Source: Phascolomyces articulosus (taxonomy: Eukaryota > Mucoromycota > Mucoromycetes > Mucorales > Lichtheimiaceae). From it: a stretch of DNA of 64,000 nucleotides. How positions within the stretch are numbered: position 1 is the stretch's first letter; each line of letters opens with the position of its first letter. This document shows, piece after piece, positions 12,073 through 20,993 of this stretch. The stretch spans positions 372,001 through 436,000 of the forward strand of contig JAIXMP010000012.1 in assembly GCA_025677815.1 (NCBI GenBank). The letters run 5' to 3'. The position numbers and the translations under genes are program-made. The notes under the pieces are model-generated. The model saw nothing but the letters and a program-made list of their open reading frames with translations. It ran no database searches and had not been told where the DNA came from.

Positions 12073-13504
12073 AGCTAGAAACTAAAAAGGGAGGTATAAA
12101 TTCACAGATGAAGAATCAACGAGTGATATTAATGAAAAAGTACAAGTTAATATTCAGTGAGGGATAGTGGTGGTAGTTTATACGTATTCTCTTAGCTGAA
12201 ATTTCCCGGATATTTTCTGTCAAATGAGTAGAGTCCATGTAGATATAGACGGATACGTTGTAAAGGAAGTGGTAAATAGTGGTTTTAGTACGTAAAGAAG
12301 AACAGAAAAAAATAACGCTTTATAAAAATACCTTTTTCTCACTACAATTTGTGTGACAAGTTATTTCAAGTAGCTAAGCCAAAACTTTAAATATCATCGT
12401 CAGCCCATCTCATAAATAAATATTAAATCATATTTGCATTTATGCAGACGATTTAGAAAAGAAAGCAATTGGATTAATATGAATTCTTCTAATCATGCCG
12501 TTGATTGTTTGATTCACTGCTGTCGAACGACTAGGAAGCAATATAGTAAAAACATGCAGTAAGATAGTTAGAACAAACGAAAGGAAAAACTTAACCACAC
12601 GTCTTTGTGTAATACAGAAACACGATTACACAAAACAATAATATTCTAAGCCCAACTCTAAAACTGCTCAAAAGAAAACATACTATAATTCATTCATTAA
12701 ACTTCTGTGAATGTTAATATAAAGACAACAGCTTGTGCTGGCTATTTGTGCTTTCTTTTCAGCTTGAATAAGGGAAAAAGAGAAGGATCAATAAAGTGGA
12801 AAACTTTTGGTGCAGCAATTATGCAATAGACGAAAGATATTGTTATTTGTGGGTATCCTACTCGAGACTTCTTATACTTTTTAAATACAGTGTGGTCAAA
12901 ACACTGAAAAAGGGTAATTATAACCCTGTCCATTGTTAAACCCAATAGCGGAACCGGTTCAATATAGATCATAATGAGAATATGACCTTTGTTGTAAGAG
13001 ACTTTGTTATTTTATGTTAAACTTCGAAACAAGCAATGAATATGTTCAATCAGTTATTAGAAAAGTAACCTTTGTTTTATGATGTAATATGAATAAAAAA
13101 AACAATACATTGATACTTAAAGAATATGTGTCGCCCACAGTGATAATAAATAAATATGTAAGTTTTACTAATACATGACAACAAATCTATTTTTCTGGTA
13201 GTTCTTATATAAATCAACTCTGCTGCAATGTCTTTCTCGAGTAAAAAAGGGAGGATACCATTACCACAAATGCTACTCCTTTAGAATATAATAAATGCCA
13301 CTAATTATAACTGACCATTACATCCGGCAGTAGAACCGCATTGTTGTTGCTATTGTAAAAATATAAATGATGCAATATCATTGTTCATCGACATATTTTT
13401 CTTCAGAAATCTATATTACGTATATATGGAAGAAATTGGTTGTTTAGTACTTATATACTACTTTTTTTATTGTACAAATACAATTATTACATGTAAATAA
13501 ACCA
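12073..13504. other. Upstream region of HET gene; no gene seen
   Basis: AT-rich, with no supportable coding region apart from a transposon-like end at 12,896. The open frame at 12,742-12,972 (minus) overlaps that end and is not convincing as a gene. Confidence 0.4.
12896..12965. mobile_element. Possible Tc1/mariner-type terminal fragment
   Basis: The text TACAGTGTGGTCAAAACACT begins at a TA dinucleotide and resembles the termini of Tc1/mariner elements (TA target followed by CAGTG and a GGTCAAAA motif). I found no matching opposite end and no transposase frame, so this is at best a solo end. Confidence 0.3.
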
Positions 13505-13696
13505 TCATATTGTCTTTTTATTAAAAAAATAGCAATCATTACCATTGCCTGTACAAAAGCCGTACCACTTTCCATCTTCTTCATAAACAACTGGATCGCG
13601 ACAATAGGTATAACCTGTCATATTCCAGAATGCATCCAAGGCAGAATTTGCAAAGACAGTAGATAATAAAAATAGGGATGACTTGCTAAGAATCAT
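13505..13696 (-). CDS. Small secreted cysteine-containing protein
   Basis: A 63-codon frame with a true ATG. Residues 1-19 (MILSKSSLFLLSTVFANSA) look like a signal peptide with a plausible signal-peptidase site after ANSA. The mature part is short, contains three cysteines (YCRD, GFCTG, DCYF) and is Gly/Tyr-rich (DGKWYGFCTGNGNDCYFF). I do not recognise the family. An odd number of cysteines and the degenerate coding text just upstream (13,759-14,215) suggest that it may be the intact exon of a larger or duplicated secreted gene. It could act outside the cell or at the wall, but nothing in the sequence shows a specific role. Confidence 0.45.
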   Translation of the reverse strand: MILSKSSLFLLSTVFANSALDAFWNMTGYTYCRDPVVYEEDGKWYGFCTGNGNDCYFFNKKTI

Positions 13697-13758
13697 TTTT
13701 TTTTTTACTCGGGATCAAAATTTCAAAATAATGGGAGAGAGGAATAAAAAGAAACGGT

Positions 13759-14215
13759 TCATAAAAAATACCCATTTTTATAATTGCATGAACATTTCTT
13801 TTGTATAATATGTTGCAGTATGACTACGCTATTCACCATCACCACCAACATTCCCGTGGATGTTTTGAGTGTATATTTCTTGGTTATGATATCGGATGAA
13901 TGCCATTGACTTGGTACTTGTCTTGTTTTCATCCTCGCTTTAAATTGCATGAGAATTTCGGAAAGATTCGAAAAAGGCATCCGTCCGGTATAAAGTACAA
14001 TGTGCCTGGATTTTTACATGAATTTTTTTTTTCTGTGAATACCCGGTAGGAAATTTTATATGGTTGAAAAAACCCATTATTTCATTAACCTTTGTTAATA
14101 TACTGGTGCAACAGTTTGACGAGTATGAAATCCAGGTATAGTTTCGCACATCATTGACTTTGTCTACTTGGATTTTGTTCGCCGCGAACGTACCTTATGC
14201 TGCTGCTGGCTACAA
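13759..14215 (-). pseudogene. Possible degenerate secreted-protein fragment
   Basis: The minus strand reads FAANKIQVDKVNDVRNYTWI and on through a CC pair to about 13,938, then shifts frame (RMPFSNLSEILMQFKARM) to about 13,759. The composition is protein-like, but no ATG begins it and the two halves need a frame change. Its position directly upstream of the small secreted gene, on the same strand, suggests either missed exons or a relic. Identity unknown. Confidence 0.25.
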
Positions 14216-15067
14216 GTTTTTTACTGTAAATAATAATGGTAGAATTTCATTAACTGTGTCATAATTAATGGTGCCCTAAATTCCATAAAATAGTAGCATA
14301 TATTATACGTACTATTGTACGTTATATCTTTACAACTATATGTGTTACCTTAGAATCTTTACTATTTTCCTTCAACATTTTCGCCGAGTTGCCTCTTTTC
14401 TACTACATTTTACATATTATATAATGTAGTAAGTACGTATTGTATATATATATATATACAAATGTAAAAAGGATATACGATTCATCCTATGGAATCTATG
14501 AAATCAAAAAAAATCATGTTGGATATTATGATACTTCTTGTTTATCACCCATTACAACCTTAATGTAAACTGTATGCGTAGTTTGATAAAGAAAAAGGTC
14601 CAGCTTTGAATAAATAATGTGTTACATAAAACCGAATAAATAAAGAAAGAACCCGGTATAAACTTGCATGAGTTCGGCATTCATTTTCTTCTTTCCAGAA
14701 ATCTTGCTGGAAACTGGTTATGGCTTATTTTGTTACAGATTTTTTTTTCTTCTTGCTGATATACCAGAATGTGAACATAGAAAATGCTTAGAGCAACGCA
14801 TATGAACTTTCTTACTTTTATAGAAAAATCTCCCTTCCTATAAACGTTTACGATACTATTATTTCCCCGGTAAGCACAAGAATAACAACCTTATATTAAA
14901 TATTGTTAAGTTTTTTTTTATGTCTAGACACTTTTCAAGCATTACAGCTGATGAACATATTTACGATAGCAAATATTTAGCAAAAGTAAATCAGTTTATC
15001 ATGAGTAACATCTAACTGTATTAAACCTATTCCATTTATGCCTTCAACTATGTACTGCGATTACTTT
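14216..15067. other. Noncoding flank of the retrotransposon
   Basis: AT-rich, with no supportable gene. A palindromic TATATA run occurs near 14,447. The retroelement inserted at the right edge. Confidence 0.4.
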
Positions 15068-15441
15068 TGTCGTAACTAAAAATAAGGGTTACTACCATTT
15101 CCTTTTTTAATTTATTTTTGTAACACCTTATCGCTGCTATCGTATTTGCATTTTATTATGCCACGTATTTATCATCCATCATCTTATTAATTATTCGAAC
15201 ACGTATTCAATTGACAGTCATGAACACGTATCGCATCCTCCATTATTCCACGTATACATATTATTGTCATTAGTTTTATTATATAATTTATTATTATCAC
15301 AAGTAGTTAGAAAACATATAAATACCCCTGACCATTAAAACAATAAACGACATCTTTCACGTTACTCTTTATTTTATCACTACTCTTCTGTTATCTCCAT
15401 TTCTATTGGCTTGGTATTGATCCGCCATAATTATCACGACA
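15068..15441 (+). repeat. 5' LTR
   Basis: 374 bp, begins TGTCGTAACT and ends TATCACGACA. A TATAAATA box at 15,317-15,324 probably directs transcription. The repeated CACGTAT-like words are conserved in both LTRs. I found no difference from the 3' LTR. Confidence 0.95.
15317..15324 (+). promoter_or_regulatory. LTR TATA box
   Basis: TATAAATA lies about 125 bp before the LTR end, placed as expected for the U3 promoter of an LTR element. Confidence 0.55.
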
Positions 15442-15443
15442 AT

Positions 15444-15451
15444 TGGTAGCG
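15444..15451 (+). other. Primer binding site (initiator tRNA-Met type)
   Basis: TGGTAGCG starts two bases after the 5' LTR. It equals the 8-nt complement of the 3' end of initiator tRNA-Met used by yeast Ty1 and Ty3. Only 8 bases match, so the tRNA assignment is probable, not certain. Confidence 0.6.
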
Positions 15452-15467
15452 AAAGAAAAGGTTAATA

Positions 15468-16556
15468 ATGTCTCAAGAAAACAATCCGTATAACGCTCAG
15501 AATTTTCAAGGGTATCGAGTACAACAGCCTATTCCTGATGAAGATACTTACATACCTAATGCCGCACAAGAAGTACTTACCACAACAAGACAAGAAGTTT
15601 CTTTCGAAGTTCCACAACCAAGACAAGTACAAGAAGTATCAGAACAACAACCAAATAACGATATTGCCACTCTCATCCAAGCGTTAAAACAAGTTCTAAC
15701 CAAGAAAGACTCCGCTCCCATTTTCCGTGCCCGCATACGTGAACCTGACACGTATCATGGTGATAGAAGTTTGGACGCCGCTATTGGTTGGGCTCGATCA
15801 GTGGAACGATACCTTACGATGGCTGGACTGGATGGAACGCAATGGGTAGCTTATGCTACCACCCTGCTGCGCGACGAAGCAGACACATGGTGGCGTCAAC
15901 AGGAGCTTCTGGGTGATTGCAAGCAATGGTTGGACTTCAAGAAACGGTTACTTGCCAATTTCAATCCTCCCAATCATGCACAATTAGCTCGTGATCGTTT
16001 GGCCGCTCTATTCCAAACAAGTACCGTTGCCACTTACGTGTCTCAGTTCCAAGCTGCCTGGTCATCGGTACCATCAATGAGAGATGAAGAAGCTTTGGAC
16101 CGTTTCCAACGAGGATTAAACCCAAGCATCCGTTTACAAGTCATGACCCGGTTCCCAATGAATACTGACGAAGCAATGCGGTTAGCATTAGCTGTTGAAG
16201 CAGCTCAACAATATAGCCAACCCATCCAAATAGAAAATAATCATCCCTCGTTCCAACAACGTCCTTATCAACAACAACAATTTGCACCCGAGTATCTCCG
16301 TTCATCTGGTATTGCGCCGATGGATTTGGATGCTATCCGACCAAGAAGACAAGGTTCAAACTGGCGTTCATCAGATCGTGGTGGTAACAATTGGCGTGGT
16401 CCAAATAACTTCCGTGTTGGTAACAACGACGAAAAGGACTGCTACAATTGCGGTGGTTTCGGTCACATCGCACGTTTCTGTCCGTCACCACGACGTCAAG
16501 GTCGTCAAGGTCAAACCCAATCCAACCAGGGAAAAGGTCAAACGCGTCGGGATTAA
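15468..16556 (+). CDS. gag: Gag polyprotein of Ty3/gypsy element
   Basis: 362 codons starting at ATG 15,468, only 26 nt after the LTR. The capsid-like region (about residues 95-260) includes the retrotransposon Gag signature ADTWWRQQELLGDCKQWLDF. The C-terminal nucleocapsid is Arg/Gly/Asn-rich and carries one zinc knuckle CX2CX4HX4C (CYNCGGFGHIARFC) at about 16,441-16,482. Gag builds the intracellular virus-like particle and packages element RNA. The end overlaps pol in the -1 frame, and a slippery heptamer sits 21 nt before the gag stop. Codon composition is less AT-rich than in neighbouring relics, consistent with a recent arrival. Confidence 0.93.
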   Translation: MSQENNPYNAQNFQGYRVQQPIPDEDTYIPNAAQEVLTTTRQEVSFEVPQPRQVQEVSEQQPNNDIATLIQALKQVLTKKDSAPIFRARIREPDTYHGDRSLDAAIGWARSVERYLTMAGLDGTQWVAYATTLLRDEADTWWRQQELLGDCKQWLDFKKRLLANFNPPNHAQLARDRLAALFQTSTVATYVSQFQAAWSSVPSMRDEEALDRFQRGLNPSIRLQVMTRFPMNTDEAMRLALAVEAAQQYSQPIQIENNHPSFQQRPYQQQQFAPEYLRSSGIAPMDLDAIRPRRQGSNWRSSDRGGNNWRGPNNFRVGNNDEKDCYNCGGFGHIARFCPSPRRQGRQGQTQSNQGKGQTRRD

Positions 16557-19500
16557 AGGGAGTCCCTTCGCGTTCATATCCATCCCTTAATGCTATTCAA
16601 GAAGGAGAACGAGTGGAGCCAGAAGGAGAACTGATCGATTTATCGGAAGGACAAGATGCTAGTTCCTCGTTGCTAGCCCAAACATTAGAGGCAGATAGTA
16701 GTTACTTTGATTCATTATTGTCAATAAAAGAAACTGATTTACCACTGTATTTAATGTCGTGTAACGGTCGTGATGTAAAAGTATTGATTGATTCTGGCGC
16801 TTCGGGTAGCTATGTATCGACAAAAGTTGCTATGGGTCTGCCAACTATATTCGTACAAGGTCGTGATGTTGAAACTGCTGGTGGTCATCTTTTATCCATC
16901 AACAAGCAAGCTACATTGGCACTGGAGGCACAAGGTTATAAACATAAGGCTTCAGCATATGTTCTTGATACAAAGTTTGACCTAATCCTTGGTCGTGATT
17001 GGCTCAAAACTGTTCAACCTACACCTGATTGGGAGCTCGATACATGGAAGATCCATAAAAATAATCAAGAATATATTCTTCGTCCTTATCACAAGCGCTC
17101 TATTCCTGAATTGTCGTACCTTCTATCTCATCGCCAAGTTCAACGGATCGATCGTAAAAAGAATATGGGTGAAATATTCTTGTGTTATGTGAAACCAGAG
17201 GCTGTTGTGTCCAAGGAGTTACCAAACAAGGAAGTGGAATCGCTAGTAGCTGAATACAAAGATGTGTTCCAAGATCAGTTACCAGGATTGCCTCCAGTAC
17301 GAGAAGTTGAACATGCTATTGAAACTGGTAATGCTGATCCAATCTCCAGACCACCTTTTAAAATGAGCCCTTTGGAGTTGGATGAACTTCGTCGTCAATT
17401 AAAGGAGCTTCTTGATTTGGGTCTCATTCGTCCAAGTAAATCAGATTGGGGTGCACCAGTTTTATTCGTTCGGAAGGCGGATGGCAGTATGCGAATGTGT
17501 GTGGATTATCGTGCTATTAACCGATTGACTAAACGTCAGTCTACTCCACTTCCAAGAATCGATGAATGCCTCGAAAAGTTGTCAGGTGCGCGCTTTTTCA
17601 GTTCGATCGATTTACGTAGTGGTTATCATCAAGTCCGTATTACTGAGGAAGATATACCAAAAACTGCTTTCAATACTCGGTATGGATCGTTTGAATTTTT
17701 GGTATTACCGTTTGGTCTCACGAATGCACCACCAACTTTCCAACGCCTTATGAATTCGGTTCTGGGGGATCTTTTGGACAAGTCAGCTATGTGCTATCTG
17801 GATGACATTTTAATTTTCAGCAAAACCAAAGAAGAGCATGAGCAGCACGTTCGACAAGTACTGGATAAACTACGTGAGGTCAAACTTATTGCCAATTTAA
17901 AGAAGTGCGACTTGTTCAAGACCGAGTTGGAGTTTGTTGGGTTTCGGGTTTCTGCTGAGGGTATTTTGCCATCAAAAGCAAAAATTAAAGCTATCCAAGA
18001 ATGGCCACAACCGACTAATGTTCAAGAGGTTCGTCAATTTGTTGGTCTGGCATCACATTACCGTCGTTTTATTCAAGGATTTGCTTCCATTGCTGCACCT
18101 TTGACTGAATTGACAAAAGGTACGGGGGCGAAGAAAAGACCAATTGTTTGGAGTGATGTGTGTGAGAAAGCTTTCTTAGAAATCAAAGACCGCATGACTG
18201 CTGCCCCACTTTTGTTGCCACCCAATCCCGAATTGCCATACACTATCGAAACAGACGCGTCTGATTTTGGTGCTGGTGGTGTTTTATTACAGCAAGGACC
18301 TGATGGTATGATGCATCCTCTTGCCTTTGAATCAAAAAAGTTTTCAGTCGCGGAGCGTAATTTTCCGGCGCAAGAACGCGAGCTTTTGGCCATTTTGCAC
18401 TGCCTTCGTCAATGGAGATGTTTCATCGAAGGGAGAGAGTATATAGTCCTGAGTGACCATCATCCACTCAAATACTTCCGTTCTCAAAAGAAACCGACCC
18501 CAAGACTGACCCGTTGGATTGCAGAAATTGAATTGTACGATCCAAACATTCAATACAAGCCTGGTAAGGAAAATCACGTACCGGATTTACTTTCAAGACG
18601 GGATGGTCCCGAGTGTGTCACGCATGAACCTTCACTGGAACCCGATTATCTGTATGCTGTCAAAGCAATCCAAGAAACAGATTGGCCCAAATTCTATGCA
18701 AAACCAGAACAACATTGGCCTCCCATGTACAAGGATATTCTCAAGAAACATAAGGACAAGTTTGTGGTAGAAAATAATGTTGTTTTCCGTTTTGTAAAAA
18801 CTGTAAATGATGGAGTTAAAAGAGCTGAATTTGTCCTATTTGCCCGCCGTGCCGATTTGGTTCAAGATTTCCATAAATCATATGGTCATGCTGGTCGCAC
18901 AACAATCCATCACTTAATGAAGACACGCTACTGGTGGCCCAATATGCTCTCTGATATTCAAGACTGGTTGACTACTTGCCCACAGTGCCAATTGGCGGCC
19001 AATGCTGATCGTAAGGTACACCATGCTCCTATGAAACCTCTGAATATACCGTCCGCTTTTGCTCGCTGGCATCTCGATTTTATTGGTGAATTACCCACCA
19101 CCGTCAATAAAAATCGATGGTTACTTGTTGCTGTTGACTATGCCACCAATTGGACGATCTGTCGTGCTATTTCAGACGCCACTGGTGAAGCTATTGCTGA
19201 CTTCATCTACACGGAAATTGTTCTCAAATTTGGTGCTCCTGCAGAAATTTTAACGGATCGTGGTGCCAACTTCATGTCCGGTGTATTAAACAGCTATTTG
19301 GGTCGCATCAAGGTCAATCATACGCTCACTAGTGCATTCCATCCCCGTACCAATTCTAAAGTGGAACGAACCAATGGTATACTGAAGCAAATGATACGCA
19401 AATATTGTAATGGAAGGATCCATCTTTGGGACCAATTTGTTGAACCTTCCGTATTTGCCTGCAATGTTCGAAAGCATCGTACTACTGGGTTTAGTCCTTT

Positions 19501-20038
19501 TTTCCTCGTTTATGGTCAAGAACCTGTGTTGCCTGGTGATCATCTCCGACCATTCATGGATATTTCGGAATCCAGTCAAGAAGATTCACTTGCTGTCTCT
19601 AGTCGTGCTCAAGAAGTTCATCGTTTGCGTGAGACTCGAGCGCGGGCTGAACAACGGTTAAAACAAAACGCTCTCAAGGATAAAGCACTCTGGGATGCAG
19701 CTTTAAAGCCTCAAAAATTTCTTGTGAACGACCATGTTTTGATGCGACATGAAAACAAATTCAGCCTCGAATTTAACTGGAAAGGCCCCTTCAAAATCAT
19801 TGCCTCAAGACCAAATCGCGACATCTACCAACTAGAAGACTTACATGGAAAAATATATGATTCTTGGGTTCATACCGATCGTCTCCGTCCTATTAATAAT
19901 GATTCCGAAATTACTTCTGATCCTTGGTTTGACCCCACCGCCGCTCGCGCTGCTGAACGACGTTATATGCATGCTTCCAATCGAATTGCTTTGTTGTCCG
20001 AGGACGTACAACATTCTGGGGAGAGGATATTGTCGTAA
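16448..20038 (+). CDS. pol: Pol polyprotein (PR-RT-RNase H-IN)
   Basis: Open frame in -1 relative to gag; it has no ATG near its start, so expression by frameshifting at 16,529 is expected. Translation of Pol would begin effectively at about 16,535. Domains: aspartic protease with DSGAS at 16,790; reverse transcriptase with the YLDD catalytic box near 17,795; RNase H with TDASDFG at about 18,250 and a downstream DHH motif; integrase with HHCC zinc-binding region (YGHAG...TTCPQCQ, 18,880-18,990), DDE core (LDFIGELP; LTDRGANF; NSKVERTNG) and a GPF motif (FNWKGPFKI, ~19,770-19,796). All catalytic residues that I can see are present. The stop codon TAA (20,036-20,038) lies inside the 3' LTR. Confidence 0.95.
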   Translation: MRWFRSHRTFLSVTTTSRSSRSNPIQPGKRSNASGLKGVPSRSYPSLNAIQEGERVEPEGELIDLSEGQDASSSLLAQTLEADSSYFDSLLSIKETDLPLYLMSCNGRDVKVLIDSGASGSYVSTKVAMGLPTIFVQGRDVETAGGHLLSINKQATLALEAQGYKHKASAYVLDTKFDLILGRDWLKTVQPTPDWELDTWKIHKNNQEYILRPYHKRSIPELSYLLSHRQVQRIDRKKNMGEIFLCYVKPEAVVSKELPNKEVESLVAEYKDVFQDQLPGLPPVREVEHAIETGNADPISRPPFKMSPLELDELRRQLKELLDLGLIRPSKSDWGAPVLFVRKADGSMRMCVDYRAINRLTKRQSTPLPRIDECLEKLSGARFFSSIDLRSGYHQVRITEEDIPKTAFNTRYGSFEFLVLPFGLTNAPPTFQRLMNSVLGDLLDKSAMCYLDDILIFSKTKEEHEQHVRQVLDKLREVKLIANLKKCDLFKTELEFVGFRVSAEGILPSKAKIKAIQEWPQPTNVQEVRQFVGLASHYRRFIQGFASIAAPLTELTKGTGAKKRPIVWSDVCEKAFLEIKDRMTAAPLLLPPNPELPYTIETDASDFGAGGVLLQQGPDGMMHPLAFESKKFSVAERNFPAQERELLAILHCLRQWRCFIEGREYIVLSDHHPLKYFRSQKKPTPRLTRWIAEIELYDPNIQYKPGKENHVPDLLSRRDGPECVTHEPSLEPDYLYAVKAIQETDWPKFYAKPEQHWPPMYKDILKKHKDKFVVENNVVFRFVKTVNDGVKRAEFVLFARRADLVQDFHKSYGHAGRTTIHHLMKTRYWWPNMLSDIQDWLTTCPQCQLAANADRKVHHAPMKPLNIPSAFARWHLDFIGELPTTVNKNRWLLVAVDYATNWTICRAISDATGEAIADFIYTEIVLKFGAPAEILTDRGANFMSGVLNSYLGRIKVNHTLTSAFHPRTNSKVERTNGILKQMIRKYCNGRIHLWDQFVEPSVFACNVRKHRTTGFSPFFLVYGQEPVLPGDHLRPFMDISESSQEDSLAVSSRAQEVHRLRETRARAEQRLKQNALKDKALWDAALKPQKFLVNDHVLMRHENKFSLEFNWKGPFKIIASRPNRDIYQLEDLHGKIYDSWVHTDRLRPINNDSEITSDPWFDPTAARAAERRYMHASNRIALLSEDVQHSGERILS
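16529..16574 (+). promoter_or_regulatory. Probable -1 programmed frameshift signal (gag to pol)
   Basis: The heptamer G GGA AAA (16,529-16,535) is in the gag frame and fits X XXY YYZ. After a 5-nt spacer a stem forms between AACGCG (16,541-16,546) and CGCGTT (16,569-16,574), with an inner pairing GGGA (16,549-16,552) to TCCC (16,563-16,566), a 2x2 internal loop and a 10-nt apical loop. Slipping gives the pol text RSNASGLKG in place of the gag end. Heptamer, spacing and structure match the known architecture of -1 sites. Confidence 0.75.
20018..20027 (+). other. Polypurine tract
   Basis: GGGGAGAGGA lies three bases before the 3' LTR, the position used to prime plus-strand DNA synthesis in LTR elements. 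It overlaps the end of pol. Confidence 0.7.
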
Positions 20039-20404
20039 CTAAAAATAAGGGTTACTACCATTTCCTTTTTTAATTTATTTTTGTAACACCTTATCGCTGC
20101 TATCGTATTTGCATTTTATTATGCCACGTATTTATCATCCATCATCTTATTAATTATTCGAACACGTATTCAATTGACAGTCATGAACACGTATCGCATC
20201 CTCCATTATTCCACGTATACATATTATTGTCATTAGTTTTATTATATAATTTATTATTATCACAAGTAGTTAGAAAACATATAAATACCCCTGACCATTA
20301 AAACAATAAACGACATCTTTCACGTTACTCTTTATTTTATCACTACTCTTCTGTTATCTCCATTTCTATTGGCTTGGTATTGATCCGCCATAATTATCAC
20401 GACA
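20031..20404 (+). repeat. 3' LTR
   Basis: 374 bp, same ends and apparently the same sequence as the 5' LTR. Its first 8 bases supply the pol stop codon. Confidence 0.95.
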
Positions 20405-20408
20405 CTTT

Positions 20409-20987
20409 TTCCATATTATACGTCACTTCTAGCATAACATGAACTACGGTTAGTGACAAGTAGTATCGTCTAAAAATAAAGGTGACCTTATTGTTTTTCA
20501 TATTATGGTGCCATAGAATCATCATCTGGTTGATATATTTTATTAAACACTAGTGGAAAAGAGCGATAGTTTAGATTATTATCAGTTGTATATAAGCATA
20601 TATATATAGAAGAAAATATCATTTTTGTACTCTACGTTGAACGTTTTTTTTTTAAACAAATTTTTGTTGTGTTGCTTCGCATTATATTCCAATAATAACA
20701 AAGCTCCCCAAGCTATGCTATCAATTATATTAACAAGTTTAAATTAGTCTAACTATGATTATCACCTCCATGAAAAAGGTCAGTTATAAGAAATACATTT
20801 TTTACGAGCGCCTGAGGCATATGTCAACTTCTGTTACACTGCTCTATTTTTAGGTGAAAAAGGGAGGCTTGCTTGAGGAACCTCTTGTAACCTTAATTTT
20901 TAAAGTATGGTCTAAAAATATGACGAGGACGCGTAAATAAAACCTTTTCTCACAATTCACTTGACATCAACAAACAAGACATTTTAG
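20409..20987. other. Noncoding DNA between retroelement and F-box relic
   Basis: AT-rich with no gene seen. The last ~100 bp precede the F-box relic and may hold its old promoter. Confidence 0.4.
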
Positions 20988-20993
20988 TTGAAA

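Larger units (their letters stand above)
15068..20404 (+). mobile_element. Complete Ty3/gypsy LTR retrotransposon
   Basis: The 5,337-bp element is bounded by two 374-bp LTRs (15,068-15,441 and 20,031-20,404) that look identical on direct reading. LTR termini are TGTCGT...ACGACA. A 4-bp direct repeat CTTT flanks it (15,064-15,067 and 20,405-20,408). In order it has LTR, primer binding site, gag, pol (protease, RT, RNase H, integrase), polypurine tract and LTR. The PR-RT-RH-IN order defines Ty3/gypsy (Metaviridae-type). No chromodomain is evident after the integrase GPF motif. Identical LTRs and open frames imply very recent insertion and possible activity. Confidence 0.95.

Noticed and set aside
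16282..16590. Third-frame ORF across the gag-pol overlap
   Set aside because: Val/Thr-rich shadow without domain; gag and the -1 pol frame explain the region.
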